A stretch of 64,000 bases of DNA from Lachnospiraceae bacterium (GCA_910575475.1 CAJTGD010000007.1:119726-183725), one strand, 5' to 3'; numbered from the stretch's first letter, positions 8,909-18,052 are shown. Translations and numbers: made by a program. The notes: generated by a model from the letters alone, not told the origin.

Positions 8909-8921
8909 CATTAAAAACAGA

Positions 8922-10007
8922 TCAGTGATCTTCACCGGATATAGGCTGCTGCTGGGTCGCACAGTGAATATTACCGCCGCCTAAAAACATTTCATGACAG
9001 CTGATTCCGATCACCTCCCGTTCAGGGTAGATCTTTTTCAAAAGCTGTTCCGCCGCCGCATCATATTCATCATCAAATTTGGGGAATATGACGGCATGAT
9101 TCGCTGTGTAATAATTTACATATGAGGCAGGCAGTCTTGTACCGGCCTCAGGAGGCCAAAATTCACAGACCTGGTCCATGCCTTCCCGTTCTTCCTCCGT
9201 GAGGTAGATCGGGTTGGGGATATGCAGCTTATGTATGATCAATTTCCTTCCCATTGCATCAGTTTCTGAGGATAAGATGTCATAGCATTCCTTTGAGATC
9301 GCATACTGGGGATCAGATTCATCGTCCGTCCATGCCAGTACGCATTCTCCGGGTCTTACAAAATTGAAAATATTATCTACATGTCCGTTGGTCTCATCAA
9401 GGTAGATTCCCTGCTTCAGCCAGATGATCTTTGTGACATTCAGATATTCTTTCAGGACTTCTTCAATCTCTTCTCTGCTTAACTGCGGATTCCTCCCCTC
9501 GCTCAGGAGACAGGACTCAGTGACGACCAGAGTACCTTCTCCATCTACATGTATAGAACCGCCCTCCAGGATAAAATCTTCCGGCTTGTAGCAATCCGCG
9601 TTGATCAGGCCGCACATCTTATCTGCTACCTTTTCATCCTTGTCCCAGGGGAAATATAATCCGTCTGTCAGTCCGCCCCATGCATTAAATCCCCAGCTGA
9701 TCCCTCGGATCTCGCTGCCGTTGGTAACAAAGGTTGCCCCGGTATCGCGCATCCAGAAATCATCGTTGGACAGTTCGATCACCTGTGCGTATTCTCCCAC
9801 AGCCATAAAAGCCGTATCATACTGATCACCGTTTACGCAGACGGTAACAGGCTCAAACCTGCTGATCGTTTTCGCAAATTCAACAAAAGCCTTCTGCGCT
9901 AATTTAGCGCCGTACCGAAACGTATCTCTTCTTTGCGGCCAGATCATCCAGCACCGTTCATGGGGTTCAAATTCTCCAGGCATGCGGAAACCATCCTGAC
10001 GGAGCAT
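8922..10007 (-). CDS. aguA: Agmatine deiminase
   Basis: This 361-residue guanidino-modifying enzyme hydrolyses agmatine to N-carbamoylputrescine and ammonia. Family hallmarks are [13 protein letters not shown] near the start, [24 protein letters not shown] with the catalytic histidine, and the catalytic cysteine in [13 protein letters not shown] at the end. The start used here is the ATG of MLRQDGF at 10007. The usual ~10 residues before DGFRMP are missing, and the ribosome site (AAGAGG one base away) is poor because the gene's 5' edge has been joined to the truncated antiporter gene. The antiporter frame stops 40 bases inside aguA, so expression may rely on coupling to it. The catalytic core is complete. 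Confidence 0.88.
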   Translation of the reverse strand: MLRQDGFRMPGEFEPHERCWMIWPQRRDTFRYGAKLAQKAFVEFAKTISRFEPVTVCVNGDQYDTAFMAVGEYAQVIELSNDDFWMRDTGATFVTNGSEIRGISWGFNAWGGLTDGLYFPWDKDEKVADKMCGLINADCYKPEDFILEGGSIHVDGEGTLVVTESCLLSEGRNPQLSREEIEEVLKEYLNVTKIIWLKQGIYLDETNGHVDNIFNFVRPGECVLAWTDDESDPQYAISKECYDILSSETDAMGRKLIIHKLHIPNPIYLTEEEREGMDQVCEFWPPEAGTRLPASYVNYYTANHAVIFPKFDDEYDAAAEQLLKKIYPEREVIGISCHEMFLGGGNIHCATQQQPISGEDH

Positions 10008-10965
10008 GCCTCTTATTGGATCTTGCAAACCATCCCGGTAATTCTCCTGCTTCTCCTGCTTCCAGAGCTGCGGAATTGCCGCCGATCGTCCAGCCGAAGA
10101 TATAGCTGGCATACACAAAGACCAGGGAAATGCCGATCAGTACTGCTACGATGCGGCTTCCGCCGAAAACGGTGATGATCGCATCGATCATGCCGGAAGC
10201 AGAATCAATCTCAGCCTGGGGCATGATGATTAAAATTGCTATGGCGCATAAAATATAGATTGAAATTGACATGATGCCTGTAATAAGAAGCGCTTTTGGC
10301 ACATCCTTTTTGGGGTTTTCCATTTCACCGGAATTACAGGAAATAATATCCATGCCATTTAATCCATAGATATAAACCGGTAATAATGCAAACAATTGCA
10401 TATCAAATTTGGGGACGACTGTATCCATTGAAAATACATTCTGTGATCCGCTCACAGCAAGAGTATAGATTCCTCCTCCGATCAGGGCCAGGCATACGAC
10501 CAGCTTCAAAACAGATCCGGTGTTTGAAAGGAGTTTGCTGTCTTCCAGAGACATACAGTTCAGCAGCACTGCGGCCCAGGTTCCTGCGATACAGATCAGG
10601 GTGGTAGTGATCACCGACATGTCCGGCCAGAATAACTGCTGGAAAACAACGACTAAAGCAACCATCGTACATGGAACGAATGCTACGACATTCGCCCAGT
10701 ACCACCAGGTTGTTCGGGCTGCCCATTTACTCCCGAACGCCTGCAGTGTCCAGACATAGATACCTCCCTGATCCGGATATGCCGCACCCATCTCCGCGCA
10801 GATGAGCCCGTGGCAGATCAGATATAAGCCTCCGAAAAGCAGCATGCTGAATATCATGGATGGTCCAAGTGTGGCCTGCGATGCGACCAGCTCAATGGAA
10901 AAAAATGATGCAAAAGATAAACAGATAATGTCAAACAAATTCAATTTCTTTTTTGTTTCTTCCAT
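9967..10965 (-). pseudogene. aguD: AguD-type agmatine/putrescine antiporter, C-terminally truncated
   Basis: This APC-superfamily transporter gene encodes 332 residues where about 450-480 are expected. The N-terminal part is well preserved, with roughly eight or nine hydrophobic helices and the family-like [12 protein letters not shown] at residues ~305-316. Homology then stops abruptly, and the frame runs out of phase through the first codons of aguA (ending GWFPHAWRI). A deletion has evidently removed the last three or so helices together with the aguD-aguA junction. In the intact pathway this protein exchanges agmatine for putrescine. Its start follows AGGAG. It is unlikely to be a functional transporter as it stands. 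Confidence 0.75.
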
Positions 10966-11039
10966 AAGAAAATTCTCCTTCTCTCTTTTCTAAATGTTTG
11001 ATTTCCCACAACCGTTCAATAGCAATAATCCTGCTAAAA

Positions 11040-11086
11040 TAATAAAATACACAAAGACGGCTGTAAAGGCAGATCCGGCTTTGTGT
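11040..11086 (-). terminator. Probable terminator of the RpiR-type regulator gene
   Basis: On the - strand ACACAAAG (11086-11079) pairs with CTTTGTGT (11056-11049), with CCGG/CCG-type pairs inside, and a T-rich stretch follows. It lies between the regulator stop and the antiporter start. Confidence 0.55.
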
Positions 11087-11112
11087 AACGGGTGAAACAA
11101 AAAAGATTTCGT

Positions 11113-11136
11113 TAACATTTATGTGTACAATGTTAC
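11113..11136. promoter_or_regulatory. Candidate operator upstream of the antiporter gene
   Basis: TAACAT (11113-11118) and ATGTTA (11130-11135) form an inverted repeat immediately after the regulator stop. The half-site GTAACAT recurs at 11951-11957 on the other side of the regulator gene. It is proposed as a binding site for the adjacent RpiR-type regulator. Confidence 0.4.
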
Positions 11137-11898
11137 CTATTTTTCAGAGATCAGGCTGTATACCAGTAATTCAATAGTTGCGATCATGGAGATCCTGGCA
11201 GTCAGATCAGCATCCTTGTATATGACCTGTTCCGCGAAAACATAAAAATCAATATCGCTCATGCTCTGGATCAGGTTGTTTGCAGACTGGGTCAGGGAGG
11301 CGATGCTCAATTTACAGTTCATCCGTGCTTTTTCTATAAACTGAATACATTCGCGGTCTTTTCCGCTGATCGAAAATATAAAGAGCAGATCCTCGTCTGC
11401 CAGCTGCCGGAGCACGGAGCTGCGCTCATAGGCTTCTAAGGGGCACGCCGTCCGATATCCAAGAGAAGTGAACAGATGGTATGCATAACGGGCGACCTCC
11501 CGGTCCATGCCCGTGCCGAAGAAATAGATGCGCCCTCCCTTGTCGAGGGCTGTTTTAAAATTCTGGATCATCCTGGCAGAGAGCACCCGGACGCTTTCCA
11601 TCACATTTTTCAGATACTCTTCGCTGTATTCCTTTTTCCAGAGTATCTCAGGAACCTCCGTTGTATCAGCCATATGAACGCTGATGCCCAGTGCGTCGAT
11701 AAACTCCCGGTATCCCGCAAAGCCTAGTTTTTTCGTGAAGCGCATGATCGTTGTAGCTGAAACGTAACATTTTTCCGCCAGCATCCGGATCTGCATTTTC
11801 TGTACTTCATTGATATTGCTGACCACATACTCAAATATTTTTTTCTCATTATCATTTAGCTTTGCAACATGCTGATTTGCCTGTTCAAAAAAATCCAT
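11137..11898 (-). CDS. RpiR/MurR-family transcriptional regulator (HTH plus SIS domain)
   Basis: This 253-residue regulator has an N-terminal HTH_6 domain (about 1-77, with MLAEKCYVSATTIMRFTKKLGFAGY) and a C-terminal SIS phosphosugar-binding-type domain (about 115-250, with GRIYFFGTGMDREVARY and LLFIFSISGKDRECIQFI). It sits between the antiporter gene and the divergent putrescine carbamoyltransferase gene and very likely controls both. Agmatine clusters of lactic acid bacteria usually use LuxR-type AguR, so a SIS-type regulator here is notable. Its ligand may be agmatine-derived rather than a sugar phosphate; that is inference. The start ATG lies 39 bases from the first candidate operator. 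Confidence 0.87.
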   Translation of the reverse strand: MDFFEQANQHVAKLNDNEKKIFEYVVSNINEVQKMQIRMLAEKCYVSATTIMRFTKKLGFAGYREFIDALGISVHMADTTEVPEILWKKEYSEEYLKNVMESVRVLSARMIQNFKTALDKGGRIYFFGTGMDREVARYAYHLFTSLGYRTACPLEAYERSSVLRQLADEDLLFIFSISGKDRECIQFIEKARMNCKLSIASLTQSANNLIQSMSDIDFYVFAEQVIYKDADLTARISMIATIELLVYSLISEK

Positions 11899-11929
11899 AT
11901 CAGGTCTCCTTATCTGTTCATTCCATGGA

Positions 11930-11957
11930 TGTTACAATGTACACATAATTGTAACAT
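11930..11957. promoter_or_regulatory. Candidate divergent operator between regulator and ptcA
   Basis: TGTTACA (11930-11936) and TGTAACA (11950-11956) form an inverted repeat 13 bases apart, with a further GTGTTACA at 11988-11995. The half-site resembles the motif at 11130-11136. The position between divergent genes suits regulation by the RpiR-type protein. Confidence 0.45.
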
Positions 11958-12136
11958 ATTATTTTCTTTCTCACAAGTACAACAGAAGTGTTACAGCCCA
12001 TTGTATTTCGAGACGAATCGTGCTAGTTTTTTTTCAATAGCAATGATCATATCCAGAAACAGTTCAGGACAGGCGGCTGATACTAATGGCAGGCCTTACG
12101 GACTAAACATATTCAACAGAAAAGGAGATCTGATTT

Positions 12137-13186
12137 ATGAAAACAAGGACACAGGGAAATGTAAGACATTTGATCGATACCATCGATTTTACAAAAGAAG
12201 AACTGCTGAGTCTGTTCGAAACGATCAGGATGTTAAAAGAATTTGATATGCAGGGAGCAGTCCCGAAAATACTGAAAGACGCTACGCTTGCCATGATTTT
12301 TGAAGAGCCGTCAACACGGACGAGAGTTTCATTTGAGACAGCCATGACCGATCTGGGAGGACATGCGCTTTATCTGAAGCCGGGAGAGATCCATTTCGGT
12401 TCCCATGAGGCGATCAAGGATACGGCAAGGATCTTATCTTCTATGTGCCACGGGATCATGCTCCGGACAAAAGAGCATGAGGGGATTTTGAAGCTCTGTG
12501 AATATGCTTCTGTTCCGGTATTTAATGCAATGACCTATTATAACCATCCTACACAGGGAATCTGTGATTTCTTTACGATGTCCGAGCATCTTCCGGAAGG
12601 AAAGAAACTGGAAGACATCCACGTTGTATTTGTGAGAGATTCCAGGGAGGATACCGGTATCATGAGCAAGGAAACCGGACATATGTGCGCGGCGCTTGGA
12701 CTGCGTTATACGGTATGCTCACCGAAAAAATATTCCATGTCTGAAAAAGAACAGAAAAAAATCAGAGATAAAATGCAGATTACCGGGGGAACCCTGACGG
12801 TGACGGATCAGGTGGATGAGGCAGTGGCGGACGCTGACTTTATTGTTCCGGATGTATGGACATATTACGGATATGAAGAGGAGGAAGCAGACCGGATGGC
12901 GAGCTTTATGCCGAAATATCAGTTAAATATGGATATGCTCCGCCGTGCGCCCAAGCATTGCAAAGCTCTGCACTGTCTGCCCGCGAACCGTGAGGTGGAG
13001 ATCACAAGTGAAGTTCTGGATCATCCGACCCGCTCTATTGTATTCCAGGAGGCGGAAAACAGACTGCATACCCAGCGCGGCCTTCTGGCATGGTATCTCT
13101 ATCCGCGTATGCGGGAAGCAGATCAGACACTGGTCAGGTATAACGAAGGAAAACTGAGAAGCTTTCTGGATACAAAATTAAAATAA
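12137..13186 (+). CDS. ptcA: Putrescine carbamoyltransferase
   Basis: This 349-residue transcarbamylase cleaves carbamoylputrescine with phosphate to putrescine and carbamoyl phosphate. It has the carbamoyl-phosphate motif STRTR (EEPSTRTRVSFE), the HPTQ motif in YYNHPTQGICDF and HCLP in LHCLPANREVEI. Family features that separate it from ornithine transcarbamylase are the YYNHPTQ region and a long C-terminal helix (LLAWYLYPRMREADQTLVRY) used for trimer packing. The agmatine deiminase next door supports the substrate. AAAGGAG precedes the ATG. No carbamate kinase gene, which would be needed to make ATP, is in the window. Confidence 0.85.
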   Translation: MKTRTQGNVRHLIDTIDFTKEELLSLFETIRMLKEFDMQGAVPKILKDATLAMIFEEPSTRTRVSFETAMTDLGGHALYLKPGEIHFGSHEAIKDTARILSSMCHGIMLRTKEHEGILKLCEYASVPVFNAMTYYNHPTQGICDFFTMSEHLPEGKKLEDIHVVFVRDSREDTGIMSKETGHMCAALGLRYTVCSPKKYSMSEKEQKKIRDKMQITGGTLTVTDQVDEAVADADFIVPDVWTYYGYEEEEADRMASFMPKYQLNMDMLRRAPKHCKALHCLPANREVEITSEVLDHPTRSIVFQEAENRLHTQRGLLAWYLYPRMREADQTLVRYNEGKLRSFLDTKLK

Positions 13187-13224
13187 GACAGACTATCCTT
13201 GATCATCCGATAATCTGGTAAAGC

Positions 13225-13267
13225 AAAAAGACAGCCCGCACAACGAATAACCGTGACGGGCTGTCTT
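13225..13267. terminator. Terminator between ptcA and the convergent unknown gene
   Basis: AAGACAGCCCG pairs with CGGGCTGTCTT (11 bp). The T-tract is stronger on the - strand, so it mainly serves the gene at 13296-14273. The 5' arm shares the 15-base run AAAAAGACAGCCCGC with the terminator at 8860-8908. Confidence 0.75.
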
Positions 13268-13295
13268 AAATCTCTGGTACGTTTTTCAGCATTGG

Positions 13296-14273
13296 TCACA
13301 CCGCGACATCCGCTGCAGCATCTGCTGCTGCCGCATCCATGGAGACGGTTCCAGCCGTTACGCCGCCGCCTGCCGCCGCTGCGGAGATTTCTGCGGAAAC
13401 AGCGCCGCTCCCGGCTCCCGCTGCTGCCGCGGAAACCAGACCTTCTGCCGCCGCCGCTGCCGCGGAAGAACTGCCCAGGCCCGCGATGGAATCCAGGGTC
13501 TCCTGCAGCGCTTCCTTCCGGTCCTGCATGACTTCCTTGGACGCATAGTGATTCTCTTCCCTGCGGCGTTTTCTCTTGCGTTTGGAGATCTCCTTGCGGA
13601 TCTCCATCTCTTTCTCCTGCTGCTGCCGTTCTTCGGCACGCTTTCGCTGTAGCTGCAGCTGTTCCTCCTTGCTCAGATTCTTTATTTTTTTCTGGATCTG
13701 CCGGGTTAGCTTCTGCATGCGCCGGATCATCCGGCCGATCTTCTCCTTGTCATCGCCTTCGCTGAGTGCATAAGCTATCTTCAGAGTTCCCAGTGCGCGC
13801 AGGGCCTTTGAGGAAACCTGCAGCACATTCATCTTGGTCTCTGAACGCGCGAGCTCGGTTGCAAGCTGTCCCACGGAATCCTCCGGCATGGAAACAGACA
13901 TCTTGAAGTTTGAGCTTTCCTTCGCCTGCCCCAGTAAAGAAGCCAGAAAGCTATCCTCCTCTTTATCCTTTCCGAGCATGGAATCTAAAAGGCTCTTTTC
14001 GTCCTTCCCGAGCAGGGAGGCCAGGAAATCCTCCGGATCCTCTCCCAGCAGAGAGTTCAAAAAGCTGGTCTGATCCTGTACCTGTCCGCGGATAGACTGA
14101 TAAAAATCATCCTGTGCTGTGTCTTTCGTACTGAGATAACGGTCCGCTGCTGTCTCTGTCTGTACCGGAATACCGGAAGCTCTCTCAGCTTCGCTGCCTG
14201 GAGCCGCGGTCCGGGTCTGATCCTGATATCGGCTGCCGGCTGCCGGCTGCCAGTTTCTCATAGTGACTCTCAT
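13296..14273 (-). CDS. Unknown protein with four LLG repeats, basic coiled coil and Ala-rich tail
   Basis: I do not recognise this 325-residue protein. It has a polar N-terminus, then four tandem repeats of 12-14 residues at about 70-118, each close to SFLASLLGKDEE. A helical region follows, then a strongly charged coiled coil (about 185-255, with SKRKRKRRREE), and a tail made mostly of Ala and Gly (about 270-325). No signal peptide or membrane helix is evident. The start follows AAGGAGGG seven bases upstream. It is alone on its strand and diverges from the GGDEF-EAL gene. A scaffold or assembly role could be imagined but nothing in the sequence proves it. Confidence 0.75.
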   Translation of the reverse strand: MRVTMRNWQPAAGSRYQDQTRTAAPGSEAERASGIPVQTETAADRYLSTKDTAQDDFYQSIRGQVQDQTSFLNSLLGEDPEDFLASLLGKDEKSLLDSMLGKDKEEDSFLASLLGQAKESSNFKMSVSMPEDSVGQLATELARSETKMNVLQVSSKALRALGTLKIAYALSEGDDKEKIGRMIRRMQKLTRQIQKKIKNLSKEEQLQLQRKRAEERQQQEKEMEIRKEISKRKRKRRREENHYASKEVMQDRKEALQETLDSIAGLGSSSAAAAAAEGLVSAAAAGAGSGAVSAEISAAAAGGGVTAGTVSMDAAAADAAADVAV

Positions 14274-14534
14274 GAAAATTCCCTCCTTTTTGCAGTCGAT
14301 TTACGCATATATTTTAGATGCGGGCAATTTCCGTACAATGTATAATATATATATCGGCCTGATTTTCAGAATCAAAATAATATTTTGTAAAATCAGATTT
14401 TTTTCTGATTCGGGTTGCAATTTCACAACCATTATACTACAATAACCTATGTATAGGCAGCTTGAGAATCGCAACAATGTACAGGTGGGATTATTTTGAA
14501 GCAGTTCTCTACAGGGGTAAGGGAGAGTAGTTTT

Positions 14535-16154
14535 ATGAGTGATAACAATAAGATGCGTTCAATCCTTGAAATCATGAATGATGTTCTGAGTACGGTAAGA
14601 GATTATTATGACTCGGAGTATGCTTATTATATTGAAAAGGATGAATACGAGATACTGACAATATATGAATGGTGTGCGGAGAATATCCCGTGGCAGCGGG
14701 ACCGGATCAAGATGCTGGAGCCGGAACATCTGCCGCGCTGGGTGCAGCATGAGATCACAGATACCAGAGATGAATGCTACAGCGTATTTCAGGGGCTGGA
14801 TGAAGGCATGACAGCGATACTGGCTGTAGTCAATGTTCGCCGGGGCGGCTGCGATCTGTCATTGATGCGGGCGGTCCTCCCATATATCTCCCAGGCGGTC
14901 ATTCTGCACAAGACTCAGAAGCAGCAGGAGTATTTGAGCTATCATGATGACCTGACAGGGCTTTTGAACCGGAACAGCTTTGTGGCATATCTGGCTGAGG
15001 CGAAGGAGAAGCAGTTAAAGTCCGTTGGTGCATTATCAGCAGATATCAACGGTCTGAAGAACTTTAACAAAGAGTTTGGCAGGGAGTATGGAGATGAAGT
15101 CGTGATCCGCGTAGGCGAGATATTGGAGGAATTTTTCCGGAGTGCCAATGTATATCGGCTGACGGGGGATGAATATCTGGCTATCGTCGAGAATACTTCT
15201 TATGAAAAGTTTATGAAGGATGTACAGGCGGCTCATACGAAGCTGGAGAATATCAGTCTTGGACTGGTGACCATGGGCTATGCCTGGGAAAAGTCCAACA
15301 TAGATGTAAATGTCCTTGTATCCGACGCGGAAGATATGATGCGGGAAGAGAAGAAGAAGTATTATAAAAACCTGCGCAAAGGACATCATGAGCCGATCAT
15401 CAAGCAGGATCTGCTTGACGACCTGAAGTCCGGTAATTTCATCGTATGTCTCCTGCCGATCATGGATGCGCATTCCAATGAAGTAGTCGGAGCAGAGGCG
15501 CTTGTGCGTTATCACCATAAGGATCTGGGGATCATGAATCCGGAGCGCTATATTGCGCTGCTGGAAGAGACAAAGCTATCGTATCATCTGGATCTGTATG
15601 TATTTGAGGAAGTATGCAGGACACTGCAGCGCTGGGAGCAGGAGGATCTGCCGATGATCCCTGTTTCCGTGAATTTTGCGGGCTCTACTCTGCGGCGGCA
15701 TGATATTACAGAAAAGATGCAGACAATTGTAGAAAAGTATCATGTATCCTGTGAATATCTGCAGGTGGAGGTATCGGAATCACGCGGGGATATGAATCAG
15801 GAGATGCTGGCCGAGACGGGCAACAAGATCCGCAAAGCCAATGTCAGAGTGGTTCTGGACCATTTCGGCGCTAAGAATTCCAGCTTTACGATTCTTTCTC
15901 TTATGGAATTTGACGGTTTAAAGCTGGACAGCAGTATGGTGGATGATATTGTAGGCAGCAGACGCAGCCAGATCATCGCTCAGGCAGTCATTGATGTATG
16001 CCGTCGACTTGGCGTTACCGTGTCGGCATCAGGTGTGGACACTCAGGATCAATTGAACATATTGAAGGAAATGGGCTGCGACTGTGTGGAAGGAACACTG
16101 TTTAATAAGCCGATCACGATAGAGACTTTTGAGGTAAGGTATCTGAAGGGCTGA
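14535..16154 (+). CDS. Degenerate GGDEF-EAL protein
   Basis: This ~539-residue protein has an N-terminal GAF-like sensor region (about 1-130), a GGDEF domain (about 140-285) and an EAL domain (about 290-535). Both output domains look impaired. GGDEF reads TGDEY at 210-214. In the EAL domain the EAL motif is kept at 321-323, but the DDFG motif reads DHFG, the later AEGVE reads ASGVD and the final QGY reads EGT. It is probably a cyclic di-GMP or GTP receptor, or a protein-binding switch, rather than an active enzyme. ATG 14535 has a GGGAGAG site; a TTG at 14496 after AGGTGGGA is the alternative start. Confidence 0.85.
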   Translation: MSDNNKMRSILEIMNDVLSTVRDYYDSEYAYYIEKDEYEILTIYEWCAENIPWQRDRIKMLEPEHLPRWVQHEITDTRDECYSVFQGLDEGMTAILAVVNVRRGGCDLSLMRAVLPYISQAVILHKTQKQQEYLSYHDDLTGLLNRNSFVAYLAEAKEKQLKSVGALSADINGLKNFNKEFGREYGDEVVIRVGEILEEFFRSANVYRLTGDEYLAIVENTSYEKFMKDVQAAHTKLENISLGLVTMGYAWEKSNIDVNVLVSDAEDMMREEKKKYYKNLRKGHHEPIIKQDLLDDLKSGNFIVCLLPIMDAHSNEVVGAEALVRYHHKDLGIMNPERYIALLEETKLSYHLDLYVFEEVCRTLQRWEQEDLPMIPVSVNFAGSTLRRHDITEKMQTIVEKYHVSCEYLQVEVSESRGDMNQEMLAETGNKIRKANVRVVLDHFGAKNSSFTILSLMEFDGLKLDSSMVDDIVGSRRSQIIAQAVIDVCRRLGVTVSASGVDTQDQLNILKEMGCDCVEGTLFNKPITIETFEVRYLKG

Positions 16155-16187
16155 TAAACATACTGTTTAAAGGATCAGGTACAGAAT

Positions 16188-16886
16188 ATGATCAGGACAT
16201 GGGTTGCGAGTATCGTCCCGCTGTATGACGAAGAGTTTTACCGGTTCTGCTGCAAACAGGTTCCTTCCTTCCGCAGAGAAAAGGCGGAACGTATGAAGGG
16301 CAGGCAGGTGCGTGCCCAGAGCATCGGCGTATGGATCCTGTATGAGCAGATGAAAAAAAAATATGGAATAGAGGGGAATACAGCATATAATCTTTCGCAT
16401 TCGGGAGAGTATGTGCTGTGTTCTGTCAGTACGGAGCAGAATACAAAAGTCGGCTGCGATATTGAACAGATGAAGGAACCGAATCTGAAGATCGCAGGAC
16501 GTTTTTTCTGCCCTTCCGAATACGAACAGATTGCGGAAGAAAGAAGGCCTGCATCACAGCAGGAGCTTTTTTACAGGTACTGGGTGCTGAAGGAAAGCTT
16601 TGCAAAAGCTACTAGGGAAGGGCTGGCGCTTGGGATGGACACTTTTGAGATCGCGCTCGGGAGTCCGTCAGTCCTGGTGCGGCAGCCGGAAAAGTATCCG
16701 GAAAGCTATCACTACAGAGAAGGGGCTCTGGATAGGGGCAGACTTGTATTGCCCGATACAGGAAAGGGCGGACCGGAAAGAGAGGAATGCAGGGAAAATA
16801 TCGGGAGCGGTATGTACCGTATTGCAGTGTGCTCTACGGACACTTTGATTGAGGAAATCATACAGGCGGATATTACAGATCTGTAG
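16188..16886 (+). CDS. 4'-phosphopantetheinyl transferase, Sfp type
   Basis: This 232-residue enzyme transfers phosphopantetheine from CoA to a carrier-protein serine. The Sfp-family signatures are NLSHSGEYVLCSVS, VGCDIEQMK (metal-binding D and E), FFCPSEYEQI and the long motif YWVLKESFAKATREG. The length fits the family. No polyketide or peptide synthetase is nearby, so its carrier target (fatty-acid ACP or a secondary-metabolite carrier) is unknown. It lies 33 bases after the GGDEF-EAL gene and may be cotranscribed with it, and 95 bases before a VanY-type gene. Confidence 0.88.
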   Translation: MIRTWVASIVPLYDEEFYRFCCKQVPSFRREKAERMKGRQVRAQSIGVWILYEQMKKKYGIEGNTAYNLSHSGEYVLCSVSTEQNTKVGCDIEQMKEPNLKIAGRFFCPSEYEQIAEERRPASQQELFYRYWVLKESFAKATREGLALGMDTFEIALGSPSVLVRQPEKYPESYHYREGALDRGRLVLPDTGKGGPEREECRENIGSGMYRIAVCSTDTLIEEIIQADITDL

Positions 16887-16981
16887 AGACTTCGAGATAA
16901 AGCGGGGGATGTATCACCGAGATATACAGTGATACTGGGCGGCAGATTTATCTGTCACTCAGTATATATCAGGAGGGCGAT

Positions 16982-17815
16982 ATGCGTGTAGATAATAGTA
17001 GGGCGAGATTTTTAAAAAAATATGAACAGCGGCTCAAAAAAGTACTGATCGCGGGGTTTGCTGCAGGCCTGGTGGTCTGCTTTCTGCTGAATATGGTCAT
17101 TAACAGGATCAGGATCAGCGGAATCGATAAGAAATATAAGACACAGATCACGGAATTGACGGAGAAAAATGAAAAGCTTTCCAGCCAGGTCAAATCGGGT
17201 ACGGCAAAAAATAAGGCGGATACGGAGGCCAGTGCCGATGAGCTGTCTTCGGAAGAAGATACATGGAGTCTTGTACTGATCAACGAAGAGCATCCTCTGG
17301 ATACCAACTATACTCCGGAGCTTGCGGAGATCCGGGAAGGGACGTTTGTGGATGTCAGGATACAGGAAGAGGCGGCACAGATGTTCAAGGATGCGGCTGA
17401 GGAAGGCATGGATATGTATATTGTTTCTGCATACCGCAACTATGATGCGCAGCGGGATGTATTTAATGCAACGATGGTAGACTGGATCTCAAATGGCTCC
17501 GTTCCTCTGGAAGCTTACGAGGAGACTAAAAAGTCTGTGGCGGTCCCGGGAACCAGTGAGCATGCCAGCGGGCTTGCAATGGATATCACTTCTGCGCAGT
17601 ACGGTGAGCTGGATGATAAGCAGGCGGATACGGCAGAGGCAAAATGGCTTGCCAAGAATTGTTGGAAGTATGGATTTATCCTTCGTTACCCTCCGGAAAA
17701 ATCCGACATAACCGGAATTATTTTTGAACCGTGGCACTATCGTTATGTAGGAAAGGAAGCGGCAAAGGAGATCATGGAGAAGGACATCACTCTGGAGGAA
17801 TACCTGGCACAATGA
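16982..17815 (+). CDS. Membrane-anchored D-alanyl-D-alanine carboxypeptidase (VanY/LdcB family)
   Basis: This 277-residue protein has a basic N-terminus, one transmembrane helix (about 20-42, IAGFAAGLVVCFLLNMVI), a short coiled coil (about 55-75) and an extracytoplasmic VanY-type zinc peptidase domain (about 110-270). The metal and catalytic motifs are SAYRNYDAQR, PGTSEHASGLAMDI and the final EPWHYRYVG. It trims D-Ala from peptidoglycan stem peptides. The start follows AGGAGGG. No van resistance genes are adjacent, so a cell-wall remodelling role is more likely than glycopeptide resistance. Confidence 0.87.
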   Translation: MRVDNSRARFLKKYEQRLKKVLIAGFAAGLVVCFLLNMVINRIRISGIDKKYKTQITELTEKNEKLSSQVKSGTAKNKADTEASADELSSEEDTWSLVLINEEHPLDTNYTPELAEIREGTFVDVRIQEEAAQMFKDAAEEGMDMYIVSAYRNYDAQRDVFNATMVDWISNGSVPLEAYEETKKSVAVPGTSEHASGLAMDITSAQYGELDDKQADTAEAKWLAKNCWKYGFILRYPPEKSDITGIIFEPWHYRYVGKEAAKEIMEKDITLEEYLAQ

Positions 17816-17974
17816 AAAATCGGCATGGAATCATGCTGTTTTATCTCTTAAAATGCAGAGGAAGCCACACTTTTCCTGTTGTGAAATATAGAAAAAATCC
17901 GGGTTTATTTATGTTTGGGTTTAGAGAATTTTTACAAATATAAAATATATGTAAATTTTTGCTGTGTAAAAGTA

Positions 17975-18003
17975 TTGACAATCCGAAAATCCGGTGGTAT
18001 GAT
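17975..18003 (+). promoter_or_regulatory. Sigma-A promoter of the amtB leader
   Basis: TTGACA and TATGAT are separated by exactly 17 bases. Transcription would start near 18010, just before a strong hairpin, which suggests control by termination or attenuation. Confidence 0.75.
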
Positions 18004-18017
18004 GCTATCCGTAAAGC

Positions 18018-18052
18018 AAAGAGGCTATGAAACAGTTCATAGCCTCTTTTTT
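18018..18052 (+). terminator. Promoter-proximal terminator/attenuator hairpin upstream of amtB
   Basis: AAAGAGGCTATGAA pairs perfectly with TTCATAGCCTCTTT around an ACAG loop, followed by T residues. It starts about eight bases after the predicted transcript start, so the promoter would make a very short RNA unless it is read through. Confidence 0.75.

Noticed and set aside
10008..10118. Longer N-terminus for agmatine deiminase
   Set aside because: The extra 37 codons are out-of-frame antiporter sequence, not deiminase-like; they arise from the deletion fusion.
18018..18052. An ANTAR-target hairpin upstream of amt
   Set aside because: Opening the top pair gives a hexaloop AACAGT, which has A at position 1 but not G at position 4 as required, so I kept only the general attenuator call.
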